A DNA stretch of 57,589 nt from Bacteroidaceae bacterium. GTDB lineage: Bacteria; Bacteroidota; Bacteroidia; Bacteroidales; Bacteroidaceae. The position numbers and the translations under genes are program-made. The stretch lies in assembly GCA_024400995.1 (NCBI GenBank), contig JAKSLU010000004.1:1-57589 (forward strand), read 5' to 3'. Below are positions 17,334 to 24,466 of this stretch, piece by piece (the first letter of the stretch is position 1; each line of letters starts with the position of its first letter). The notes under the pieces were generated by a model, which worked only from the letters and a program-made list of their open reading frames with translations, was not told the DNA's origin and searched no databases.

Positions 17334-18101
17334 TTATTGGTTCTTCTGTATAATCTCCTGCGCCAGCTTGAGATAATTGGCAGCACCAGCGCTCTCTCCA
17401 TCGTAAAGGATGACAGGCACGCCGTGGCCGGGAGCTTCGGAGAGCTTAACATTGCGGTGGATGACCGTGCGGAAGACGAGTTCCTGAAAGTGCTGTTTGA
17501 CCTCCTCATACACTTGGTTGGCCAGGCGCAGACGCTTGTCGTACATCGTGAGCAGGAAACCCTCAATCTGCAGAGAGGGATTGAGCTTCTTCTTGATGAG
17601 GCGGATGCTGTTTAGGAGCTGGCTGATACCCTCCAGTGCAAAGTACTCGCACTGCACGGGTATGATGACGCTATCGGCTGCAGCTAGGGCGTTGACCGTG
17701 ATGATACCTAGAGAGGGTGAGCAGTCGATGATGATATAGTCGTACTCCTGACGTACGCGCTCTAGGAGTCCCTTCATGATATAGTCGCGCTTGGGCATCT
17801 GCAGGAGCTCCACCTCGGCCCCCTTGAGATTGGGGTGCGACACGGCAATGTCGAGCTTAGGTACATCAGTCTCATAGATGGCGTCGCGTATGTCGCCATC
17901 AGGAGCCAGGAGGCACTCATAGAGGCTCGTCTCCACCTCGCCCACATCTACGCCCAGACCGCTGGAGGCATTGGCCTGAGGATCGCTATCAACGATGAGC
18001 ACAGACTTTTCGAGCGTGGCGAGCGAGGCTGCCAAGTTCATAGAGGTAGTGGTTTTGCCCACACCGCCTTTCTGGTTGGCTATAGCAATAATCTTTCCCA
18101 T
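17334..18101 (-). CDS. parA: Chromosome-partitioning ATPase ParA (Soj)
   Basis: 255 residues. Deviant Walker A KGGVGKTTTSMN at residues 11-22, Walker A' VLIVDSDPQANA, Walker B YDYIIIDCSPSLG. A ParA ATPase that moves ParB-parS complexes over the nucleoid. First gene of the minus run; TAACTTTGC -7 box 43 nt upstream. The length of about 255 and lack of an N-terminal helix-turn-helix mark the chromosomal type, not the plasmid type. Confidence 0.97.
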   Translation of the reverse strand: MGKIIAIANQKGGVGKTTTSMNLAASLATLEKSVLIVDSDPQANASSGLGVDVGEVETSLYECLLAPDGDIRDAIYETDVPKLDIAVSHPNLKGAEVELLQMPKRDYIMKGLLERVRQEYDYIIIDCSPSLGIITVNALAAADSVIIPVQCEYFALEGISQLLNSIRLIKKKLNPSLQIEGFLLTMYDKRLRLANQVYEEVKQHFQELVFRTVIHRNVKLSEAPGHGVPVILYDGESAGAANYLKLAQEIIQKNQ

Positions 18102-18143
18102 AGTTCGTGAGGGGCGCTTGGCCCCATATATATTAAATGTGCG

Positions 18144-18152
18144 GCAAAGTTA
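18144..18152 (-). promoter_or_regulatory. Bacteroidota -7 box for parA operon
   Basis: TAACTTTGC on the minus strand, 43 nt before the parA start. Confidence 0.6.
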
Positions 18153-18385
18153 CAAAAAAATATCGACATGACCCGCGTTTTTACCTTTTTTTATACAAAA
18201 TCCACTCAGCGACTCAAGCCGATATGCTCCCCACTATTCCTTATTATTTAACCATGGTGGAGGGTATTTGCTACCCTAGTGGAGCATATCTCTCACCTTG
18301 GCCGTGGGCATCTGCTACCAGGGTGTAACGATGAGAAAATAAGGAAAAAAGTGGGGTGGGAGAGGGGTATGTGCGTATTTTTTAG

Positions 18386-18394
18386 TAACTTTGC
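18386..18394 (+). promoter_or_regulatory. Bacteroidota -7 box for surE operon
   Basis: TAACTTTGC, 56 nt before the surE ATG. Confidence 0.65.
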
Positions 18395-18450
18395 AGCCCG
18401 AAATATTGTGCAGCGCTCGCACCATCCTTCCAATCCAAACCACAAAACGC

Positions 18451-19227
18451 ATGAACAAGCGGCACTCCAAACCCTTCCTGCTCATATCCAACGACGATGG
18501 CTATCAGGCCAAAGGTATCAACTTTCTCGTTGAGGTCCTATCACCAGTGGCCGATATTTTGGTGGTGGCTCCCGATGGCCCTCGCTCTGGCAATGCCTGC
18601 AAGATAACCTTTGATGAACCTGTGCGCTGCCGCTGCATCAGTAGTAGGCGTGGGCTGACCGTTTATGCATGTTCTGGCACCCCTGTGGACTGTATCAAGC
18701 TGGCCGTGAGCCGCCTGCTCAAGGGACGTGTGCCCGATCTTGTGATTGGTGGTATCAATCATGGTGACAACGCCTCTATCAATGCTCACTATTCTGGCAC
18801 TATGGGCGTGGCCACCGAGGGGGCCTTGCAGGGTTTCCCTTCCATAGCCTTCTCTCTCTGTGACCATAGTCCAGAGGCTGATTTTGAGCCCCTTCGTCCC
18901 TACATAGTGGACCTTATGTTCAAGGCTATCAGCATAGGAATGCCGCCAATGACTTGTCTTAATGTGAACTTCCCCAAGGTGAGCAAGTTCAAGGGTGTCA
19001 AGGTGTGCCGCATGGCCCATAGTCGATGGACCAACGAGTTTTGCCAGCGCAAGGATCCCCGTACGGGTGCACCATATTATTGGCTGACGGGTGAGTGTGT
19101 CAGTCTCGAGGAGGACGCACAGGACACCGATCAGTGGGCTCTGGCCAATGACTTTGTGGCCGTCACTCCCACCACGTTTGACTGCACGGCCTATGGGCTG
19201 TTGGAGAGTTTCACCAAGATACTATAA
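18451..19227 (+). CDS. surE: 5'/3'-nucleotidase SurE
   Basis: 258 residues from the ATG at 18451, downstream of the promoter; an in-frame extension to 18391 would begin at the -7 box. Metal site LLISNDDGYQAKGI, then APDGPRSG, GTPVDCIKLA and INHGDNASINAHYSGTMGVATEGALQGFPSIAFS match SurE. Cytosolic divalent-metal phosphatase of nucleoside 5'- and 3'-monophosphates. Its stop overlaps the lpxB start by one nucleotide (TAATG). surE-lpxB divergent from parAB is a familiar Bacteroidales arrangement. Confidence 0.95.
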   Translation: MNKRHSKPFLLISNDDGYQAKGINFLVEVLSPVADILVVAPDGPRSGNACKITFDEPVRCRCISSRRGLTVYACSGTPVDCIKLAVSRLLKGRVPDLVIGGINHGDNASINAHYSGTMGVATEGALQGFPSIAFSLCDHSPEADFEPLRPYIVDLMFKAISIGMPPMTCLNVNFPKVSKFKGVKVCRMAHSRWTNEFCQRKDPRTGAPYYWLTGECVSLEEDAQDTDQWALANDFVAVTPTTFDCTAYGLLESFTKIL

Positions 19228-20384
19228 TGAAGTACTTTCTCATAGCCGGCGAGGCCAGTGGCGATCTCCATGCAGGTCATCTCATATCTGCACTCCGGGC
19301 GCAGGATGAGAGGGCGGAGTTCCGCTTCTTTGGCGGAGAGCAGATGGCGCGTGCGGCCGGATGTGCCCCGCTGCGCCACTATAGGACGCTGGCCTATATG
19401 GGTATCGTGCAGGTTGTGCTACATCTGCCCACCATACTGCGTGGTATGCGGGAGTGCAAGGAGGCTATTAGCGAGTGGCGGCCCGACTGTATCATACTGG
19501 TGGACTACCCTGGCTTCAATTTGGATATAGCTAAGTTTGTGCACAGGGAGGGCATTTGCCCTGTCTATTATTATATTGCCCCCAAGATATGGGCCTGGAA
19601 GGAGTACCGCATCAAGCGTATCAAACGCGATGTGGATCACCTCTTCTCGATACTGCCCTTTGAGGTGGATTTTTTTGAGGACAAGCATCACTATCCCATT
19701 ACTTATGTCGGCAATCCCACGATGGACGAGGTCGTGGGTCTTGGCGTAGATATGCGCGTCACGCCAGAGGAGCGCGATGTCACTCTCACGGAGCGTGTTA
19801 TAGCCCTGCTCCCAGGTAGCCGAACGGCAGAGGTGCGTGACAATTTGGCCATAATGCTGCAGGCCGCTGCATCCTATCGTGATCAGGGTTATCGCATTGT
19901 CGTGTCGCAGGCTCCCTCGCAGCCCGCATCGCTCTATGAGAGCATCATGCAGGCGGTAGGTGAGGAGGCAGAACTGTGCCCCCGTCCCTTCCTGGAGTGG
20001 GAGGAACGCGATCGTCTCACGGCAGCCCTTGTGACCTCTGGCACAGCCTCGCTGGAGGTAGCTCTGTTGGGTATTCCGCAAGTTGTGTGCTACAAGATGA
20101 GCGGTGGCCGCCTTGTCAACTGGCTACGTCCCCATGTGCTCAAGGTGCCCTATATCTCCCTTCCCAATCTTATCTGCCAGCGTGCGGTTGTGCCTGAACT
20201 CATTGCCGCCGACATGACGCCGGCCAGCTTGTCCGCCCACCTTCGCGATCTGCTCCCCGGTGGTCCCGCCCGTTTGCAGCAACTGCGCGACTACCACGCC
20301 CTGCGTCAGCGTCTCGGTGAGCCTGGTGCCCCCAAACATTGCGCAGCTGCTATACTCCAGCGCTCTCGTAACTCTCATTTTTAA
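19227..20384 (+). CDS. lpxB: Lipid-A-disaccharide synthase
   Basis: 385 residues. Starts MKYFLIAGEASGDLHAGHLI, the conserved LpxB N-terminus, with ALRAQDERAEFRFFGGEQM, YIAPKIWAWKEYRIKRIKRDVDHLFSILPFE, ALLPGSRTAEVRDNL, TSGTASLEVALLGIPQVVCYK and PYISLPNLI. It condenses UDP-2,3-diacylglucosamine with lipid X to lipid A disaccharide at the inner membrane. Usual length. Coupled to surE. Confidence 0.97.
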   Translation: MKYFLIAGEASGDLHAGHLISALRAQDERAEFRFFGGEQMARAAGCAPLRHYRTLAYMGIVQVVLHLPTILRGMRECKEAISEWRPDCIILVDYPGFNLDIAKFVHREGICPVYYYIAPKIWAWKEYRIKRIKRDVDHLFSILPFEVDFFEDKHHYPITYVGNPTMDEVVGLGVDMRVTPEERDVTLTERVIALLPGSRTAEVRDNLAIMLQAAASYRDQGYRIVVSQAPSQPASLYESIMQAVGEEAELCPRPFLEWEERDRLTAALVTSGTASLEVALLGIPQVVCYKMSGGRLVNWLRPHVLKVPYISLPNLICQRAVVPELIAADMTPASLSAHLRDLLPGGPARLQQLRDYHALRQRLGEPGAPKHCAAAILQRSRNSHF

Positions 20385-20416
20385 TTCTCAATTTATAATT
20401 CTTAATTTTCCCAGCC

Positions 20417-21523
20417 GTGCGCATCCTCCTACTTGGCGACTACAGCAACGTCCATGCAACCCTAGCTCTGGGGCTGCGTGAGTTAGGACACGATGTTACT
20501 GTGGCCAGTGATGGCGATGGGTGGAAAAACTATCCTCGCGACATAGACCTGTGTCGCCCCAGTCTGGGATTGTGGAGCAGCCTGCGCTACCTGTGGCGGC
20601 TGCATCGTCTGTGGCCGCAGTTGCGTGGCTATGACATAGTGCAGGTAATCAACCCAGTATTTCTTCCTCTCAAGGCCGAGCGCATGTGGCCCTACTACCG
20701 TCAGCTTCGCCGCCACAATGGGCGTGTGTTCATGGCCGCCTTTGGTATGGACCACTACTGGGTTAAGGCAGGACTGGACTGTGAGACCTTCCGCTACTCC
20801 GACTTCAATATGGGAGCGTCTATCCGTACTGATATCGACGAGAATGCCACCTTTATTGCCGACTGGCTGGAGGGACCCAAGGGAGTGCTCAATCAGCGTG
20901 TAGCAGCCGACTGCGATGGCATCGTGGCGGGCCTCTACGAGTACTACGCCAGCTACGAGCGCCACTGTCCGCAGAGAGACAAGCTGACTTTTATTCCCTT
21001 CCCCATAGTAGTGCCCGAGGGGCCTGTCCCGGCAGCATCGGAACTACCCATCAAGTACTTTATCGGCATACAGCGCCGACGCTCCGCCTACAAGGGCACC
21101 GACATCATGCTGCGGGCCCTCGAACGTCTCGCCGCAGAGATGCCCGACCGAGTGGAGGTTGTCAAGGTTGAGAACGTGCCCTTTGCGGAGTATCGCCGCC
21201 TGATGCGAGGCAGCGATGTGATACTCGACCAGCTATATAGCTATACTCCAGCCATGAATGCTCTGGAGGCTATGTCTCAGGGACTTATAGTAGTGGGCGG
21301 TGGGGAGCCAGAGAACTACGCCATACTCGGCGAAGAGCAGCTCCATCCCATCATCAACGTGCAGCCCAACGAGGAGAGCGTCTATGCGGCTCTACGCGAT
21401 TTGGCGCTCCACCCTGAGCGTGTTCCGCAACTCAAGGCCGACACACTGGCCTATGTCCGCAAGCACCATGACTACCGCAAGGTGGCCCAGCAGTATCTGG
21501 ACTTCTGGATGCGCGAGTTTTAG
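20417..21523 (+). CDS. Glycosyltransferase, GT4-like
   Basis: 368 residues, with GTG as the most likely start because the conserved core (RILLLGDYSNVHATLALGLRELGHDVTVAS) begins at residue 2 and no upstream ATG exists. Rossmann-like N-terminal half, a second half with FIGIQRRRSAYKGTDIMLRALERL, a DQLYSYTPAMNALEAMSQGLIVVGGGEPENY segment that resembles the donor-sugar site of GT-B enzymes. Acceptor unknown; position behind lpxB suggests lipooligosaccharide or another surface glycan. A 33-nt AT-rich gap (with TTAATTCTCAATTTATAATTC-type repetition) separates it from lpxB. Confidence 0.8.
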   Translation: MRILLLGDYSNVHATLALGLRELGHDVTVASDGDGWKNYPRDIDLCRPSLGLWSSLRYLWRLHRLWPQLRGYDIVQVINPVFLPLKAERMWPYYRQLRRHNGRVFMAAFGMDHYWVKAGLDCETFRYSDFNMGASIRTDIDENATFIADWLEGPKGVLNQRVAADCDGIVAGLYEYYASYERHCPQRDKLTFIPFPIVVPEGPVPAASELPIKYFIGIQRRRSAYKGTDIMLRALERLAAEMPDRVEVVKVENVPFAEYRRLMRGSDVILDQLYSYTPAMNALEAMSQGLIVVGGGEPENYAILGEEQLHPIINVQPNEESVYAALRDLALHPERVPQLKADTLAYVRKHHDYRKVAQQYLDFWMREF

Positions 21524-21588
21524 GCTCTTCCAAGTGGAGTTTCTTTAACGGGACACCAATGTAGCGTATTTTTCCCAAAAAGGGGGTG

Positions 21589-21651
21589 CATCACCTACAC
21601 CTACACTGGGCCGAGGTTGTACAGGACCGGTTAGTGTAGGTGTAGGTGATG
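21589..21651. terminator. 19-bp perfect inverted repeat, possible terminator
   Basis: CATCACCTACACCTACACT (21589-21607) is repeated inverted at 21633-21651 around a 25-nt loop. Both arms contain the direct hexamer CTACAC twice, and the motif GGGGGTG occurs on the outer side of both arms in the same orientation. A T-rich tract (TTTTACGTTTTTTT) follows on the plus strand, so it could end the surE-lpxB-glycosyltransferase operon; it may also be a palindromic mobile repeat. Confidence 0.6.
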
Positions 21652-21691
21652 AGGGGGTGTTTTACGTTTTTTTGTGGGGGAGAAGGGTGCA

Positions 21692-21785
21692 TTAGTCGCC
21701 GACTAGTTTTCCTTAGTCGCCGACTAATTCTCCTTAGTCGCCGACTAGTTTTTCGTAGTGTATGGACTAGTTTTTCGTAGTGTAT
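21692..21785. repeat. Tandem array of 21-22-bp GACTAGTTTTTC repeats
   Basis: Four to five units: three of AGTCGCCGACTAGTTTTCCT type, then two in which AGTCGCC is replaced by AGTGTATG. GTCGCCGAC is itself palindromic. A related array is found at 57288-57362, so this is a dispersed family. Confidence 0.85.
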
Positions 21786-21821
21786 AGCATAGGGCTTTCA
21801 GCCCAGTGCGTACTTGAGGAT

Positions 21822-22991
21822 TCACTTGTTGCCCTTGGCGCGGTTGTGGGTTTTGCAGAGCATCTCGCAGTTGCCGATGTCGGTGGCACCGCCCTTGCTC
21901 CATGCCGTCACGTGGTCGGCATCCATCTCGGCGAGTTTCCAGATGCGGGTGCGGTTGGCGTTGTCGCCCATGGCGCAGTAGGGGCAGTTGCTCGTGCCGG
22001 CGGCCTGGGCGGCCTCTGTCTGCAGGGCATAGCGGGCGCGCTTGGTGCGATCGTCAAACACGCGCACGTTGAGCAACGACTTGTCCTCCTCGCCGCCGAG
22101 GATGTACTCAAAGATGCCGCGCTTGTTGCCCACATACTCATCAGCGAGGAGCGCCTCCACGCGTTCACGCGTGTGCTGGGTGTTGTAGGGGGTGGTGTGA
22201 TACCTCTCGTAGAGTTCGCCCCAGGCCAGTCCTCTCATCTCTGCGTATGGCGAGCCGAACACACCCTTGGCCCAGTCGATGACGGTGTCGAAGTAGCTCT
22301 GCAGTTCCTGTATCGATGCGTCCTGCCGGTGCTGGCTCATGTAGCCATCGATGTGCTCCATGCCGCGCGCCACCCACGAGAGGGCCGTGCGCAGAATCTC
22401 CTGGCGCTTGGGGTCGCCTTTGATGTACGAAGTCCACTTCTGCATCTGCGGATTGGTACTGTTGCTATACACCTCCTTGGCCCGTGTGACGAAGGGCCCG
22501 GAGTAGATGGCGTTGAGGAGTTCCTGTTCGTTGAGCGGCACACCGGCGATGTTGATGGTTTCAAACCATTTCTTTATCTCGTGTTCCTCGCCTTCGCAGA
22601 TGTAGATGGTGAGGGGGTAGTTGAGGATTTTCTCCTGCTTTGCGCGGTCAAGGCCGCTGAACACCTGCTCCATGCCGTGCTCGTCCTTGATGGCAAACTT
22701 ACCGGTGACAAAGCGGCCGAGGGAGGTGATGCGCTGCTGACCGTCCAGCACCTCGTACTTATCTTCTGCCACTTTTACGAAATAGAGTAAGCCAAGCGGG
22801 TAGTTGTTGAGCACGCTGTCTATCACGGGCTCCTCCTTATGCAAGTCGGAATAGATAAAATGACGCTGATACTCTGGCTGGATGACGAGCTTTCCCGCCC
22901 AGCCAAACAGGCCCTTGCCATCAAGGGAACTATATACGAACCCCTCGCAGATGTCGCGAACGGTAAGATCGGTTAAGAGTGTGGTCTTCAT
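21822..22991 (-). CDS. DUF262 and HNH nuclease protein (restriction-like)
   Basis: 389 residues. N-terminal DUF262 (ParB/sulfiredoxin-like, GmrS-type) domain: QPEYQRHFIY at about 38-47, DSVLNNYPLGLLYF and the DGQQRITSL motif near residue 83-91, which binds or hydrolyses NTP in GmrSD/SspE relatives. Middle part helical. C-terminal HNH domain: CPYCAMGD...MDADHVTAWSKGGATDIGNCEMLCKTHNRAKG, with two CxxC-like pairs and the DH-N-H metal site. Its ATG overlaps the stop of the EcoRI-type methyltransferase (ATGA), so the two are made together. A modification-dependent or partner-methylase-controlled nuclease is likely; target unknown. Confidence 0.88.
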   Translation of the reverse strand: MKTTLLTDLTVRDICEGFVYSSLDGKGLFGWAGKLVIQPEYQRHFIYSDLHKEEPVIDSVLNNYPLGLLYFVKVAEDKYEVLDGQQRITSLGRFVTGKFAIKDEHGMEQVFSGLDRAKQEKILNYPLTIYICEGEEHEIKKWFETINIAGVPLNEQELLNAIYSGPFVTRAKEVYSNSTNPQMQKWTSYIKGDPKRQEILRTALSWVARGMEHIDGYMSQHRQDASIQELQSYFDTVIDWAKGVFGSPYAEMRGLAWGELYERYHTTPYNTQHTRERVEALLADEYVGNKRGIFEYILGGEEDKSLLNVRVFDDRTKRARYALQTEAAQAAGTSNCPYCAMGDNANRTRIWKLAEMDADHVTAWSKGGATDIGNCEMLCKTHNRAKGNK

Positions 22992-24106
22992 TGTTGAGTG
23001 CGTTTGCGGATTAGGATGCGGGCGTATGGTTTTTGAGGAATGCCATCTGCATCAATGTAGTATAATTGGCCATCACGAAGACTAGGATTTAATTTCTTGA
23101 GTTCTCTTGGGAAAGGTTTGAGTCCTAGCTCTTTACCTGAATCACCTTCGGCAATGCCAATAATTTCAAACTGCTCAGGACAATATTTATCCATAAACGT
23201 TTTAGGTACTCCCATAATACCCTCATAATCGACTGGAATTGCATCTGAATATGGAACTTCTATCGCGTCATAATTCTCATAATGAATATAACCTTTCCCC
23301 TTAATTTCTTTATGCTTGGAAAACATTATATTGTCTTCCATTGTCATAAGGTCCAAAGGTTGGTGACGGCGTCCATGATCTATATTGGTAAACCATACAA
23401 CACCAGATACTCTAATCATTCCATCTACGTGATTTCCTGCCGTTGCAGTATCTTCATAATTACTGATAAAATGTGCTGCTCCGCCCTTAAATCCCTTTCC
23501 TAACCACAACTTGTTGTTTTTAATATAGGGGAACACCTCTTTGTAGGATACTGCGTTCTGATTTCCAATAATCACAAACTTCTTCTGCGCTTCCATTATC
23601 CACGCCATAAACTCCCTGAACAGCGAGAAGGGTGGATTGGTGATGATGATGTCCGCCTCATCGCGCAAGGCACGCACCTCGGCTGAGCGGAAGTCGCCAT
23701 CGCCTTCGAGGTAGTCCCACTGCAGGTCTTCGATGTCTATCTTTCCGTTGCCGTTGGTGTCGCGGTCGAGCACGAATATCTTGCCGTGCGTCTTGCTCTT
23801 GTCGGCATCGAAGTGGGGATTCTCCGTCTCGAAGAGGGTGGGCTGCCACGCCTTGATCTTCTTCGACTCGGGAGCGTAGGAGGTGGAGATGAGGCGGCGG
23901 ATGCCGTACTGCTCAAAGTTCTGCGCAAAGAACTTAGTGAAGTTGCTCCACTCCGGATCGTCGCAGGGGAGGAGGATGGTCTTGTCGCGAAACACATCGG
24001 GGTTGTACTCGATGTAGGCATTCATCTCCTGCTGGATGTCGGCATATTGCGTGTAGAACTCGTCGTTCTTCTCCGTCTTAGCCTTGCCAAGGTTCTTATT
24101 TGCCAT
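22988..24106 (-). CDS. EcoRI-type adenine-specific DNA methyltransferase
   Basis: 372 residues from the ATG at 24106; longer in-frame extension runs into the leader. N-terminal KNDEFYTQYADIQQEM, a motif-I-like ILLPCDDPEWSNF, an EF-hand-like loop DRDTNGNGKIDIED (114-127), GDGDFRS, and the catalytic ADIIITNPPF (NPPF at 157-160) followed by SLFREFMAWIMEA match the EcoRI methylase family (N6-adenine). Target sequence unknown. The 3' part (residues about 172-372) is clearly AT-richer than the 5' part and than the next gene, suggesting a swapped specificity half. It heads a two-gene operon with the DUF262-HNH nuclease. Confidence 0.92.
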   Translation of the reverse strand: MANKNLGKAKTEKNDEFYTQYADIQQEMNAYIEYNPDVFRDKTILLPCDDPEWSNFTKFFAQNFEQYGIRRLISTSYAPESKKIKAWQPTLFETENPHFDADKSKTHGKIFVLDRDTNGNGKIDIEDLQWDYLEGDGDFRSAEVRALRDEADIIITNPPFSLFREFMAWIMEAQKKFVIIGNQNAVSYKEVFPYIKNNKLWLGKGFKGGAAHFISNYEDTATAGNHVDGMIRVSGVVWFTNIDHGRRHQPLDLMTMEDNIMFSKHKEIKGKGYIHYENYDAIEVPYSDAIPVDYEGIMGVPKTFMDKYCPEQFEIIGIAEGDSGKELGLKPFPRELKKLNPSLRDGQLYYIDADGIPQKPYARILIRKRTQQ

Positions 24107-24466
24107 AGTGATAGATTCTATTTGGTGCATCGATCTACCACTCACGTGAGCGCACAAAAAGGGCATGAACCTTCTTATGCGTTCTCCGAGGCAGCCTGGA
24201 ATGAAACCTCATCGCTCTATAAGACATGCTCATGCCCAAAGGCACAAACATTGAACTCTTATAAAGAGCGATAAGGCACACTTCATCCAAGGAAGTTGCC
24301 TAACCACTATTTTTTGTGTTCTTATTCCAATCTAAAGTTTCCAGGCTTTTCAGGAGAACGCAAATAATAGTCAATGCGCGTTATATGTCAAAATGTAAAT
24401 GTTTCTGTACTTTCTGTTTCTTTATTCTTGTTATGTTCTTTATGATTTGACGGATGTTACTCCGTG
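24107..24466. other. Structured leader region of the methyltransferase operon
   Basis: 360 nt with no gene. A long imperfect inverted repeat spans 24189-24301: AGGCAGCC..GGAATGAA..ATCGCTCTATAAG on the left against CTTATAAAGAGCGAT..CTTCATCC..GTTGCCT on the right; a second 8-bp pair GGGCATGA (24161-24168)/TCATGCCC (24230-24237) cannot form at the same time as the first. No clear -7 box, although the region must contain the operon promoter. The rest (24302-24466) is AT-rich and featureless. Confidence 0.55.

Larger units (their letters stand above)
18102..18450. other. Divergent parA/surE regulatory region with nested inverted repeats
   Basis: 349 nt without a gene. Contains the parA -7 box (minus, 18144-18152) and the surE -7 box (plus, 18386-18394). 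Between them, GATATGCTCC-CC-CACT (18221-18235) pairs with AGTGGAGCATATC (18278-18290) around an inner hairpin AGGGTA-TTTGC-TACCCT (18261-18277), and a further imperfect pair lies at about 18295-18325. Could be an RNA structure, a regulatory-protein site or a degraded repeat element. Confidence 0.6.
21524..21821. other. Repeat-rich intergenic region
   Basis: 298 nt between two converging genes with no coding potential. It carries a 19-bp perfect inverted repeat followed by a tandem array of 21-22-bp units, each annotated separately. Confidence 0.7.

Noticed and set aside
16428..18450. parS site near parAB
   Set aside because: I looked for the conserved TGTTTCACGTGGAACA-type palindrome and saw none; CACGTG occurrences elsewhere lack the flanks.
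21692..21785. Possible CRISPR array
   Set aside because: Units of 21-22 bp are contiguous with no unique spacers and no cas genes are near; it is a tandem repeat.
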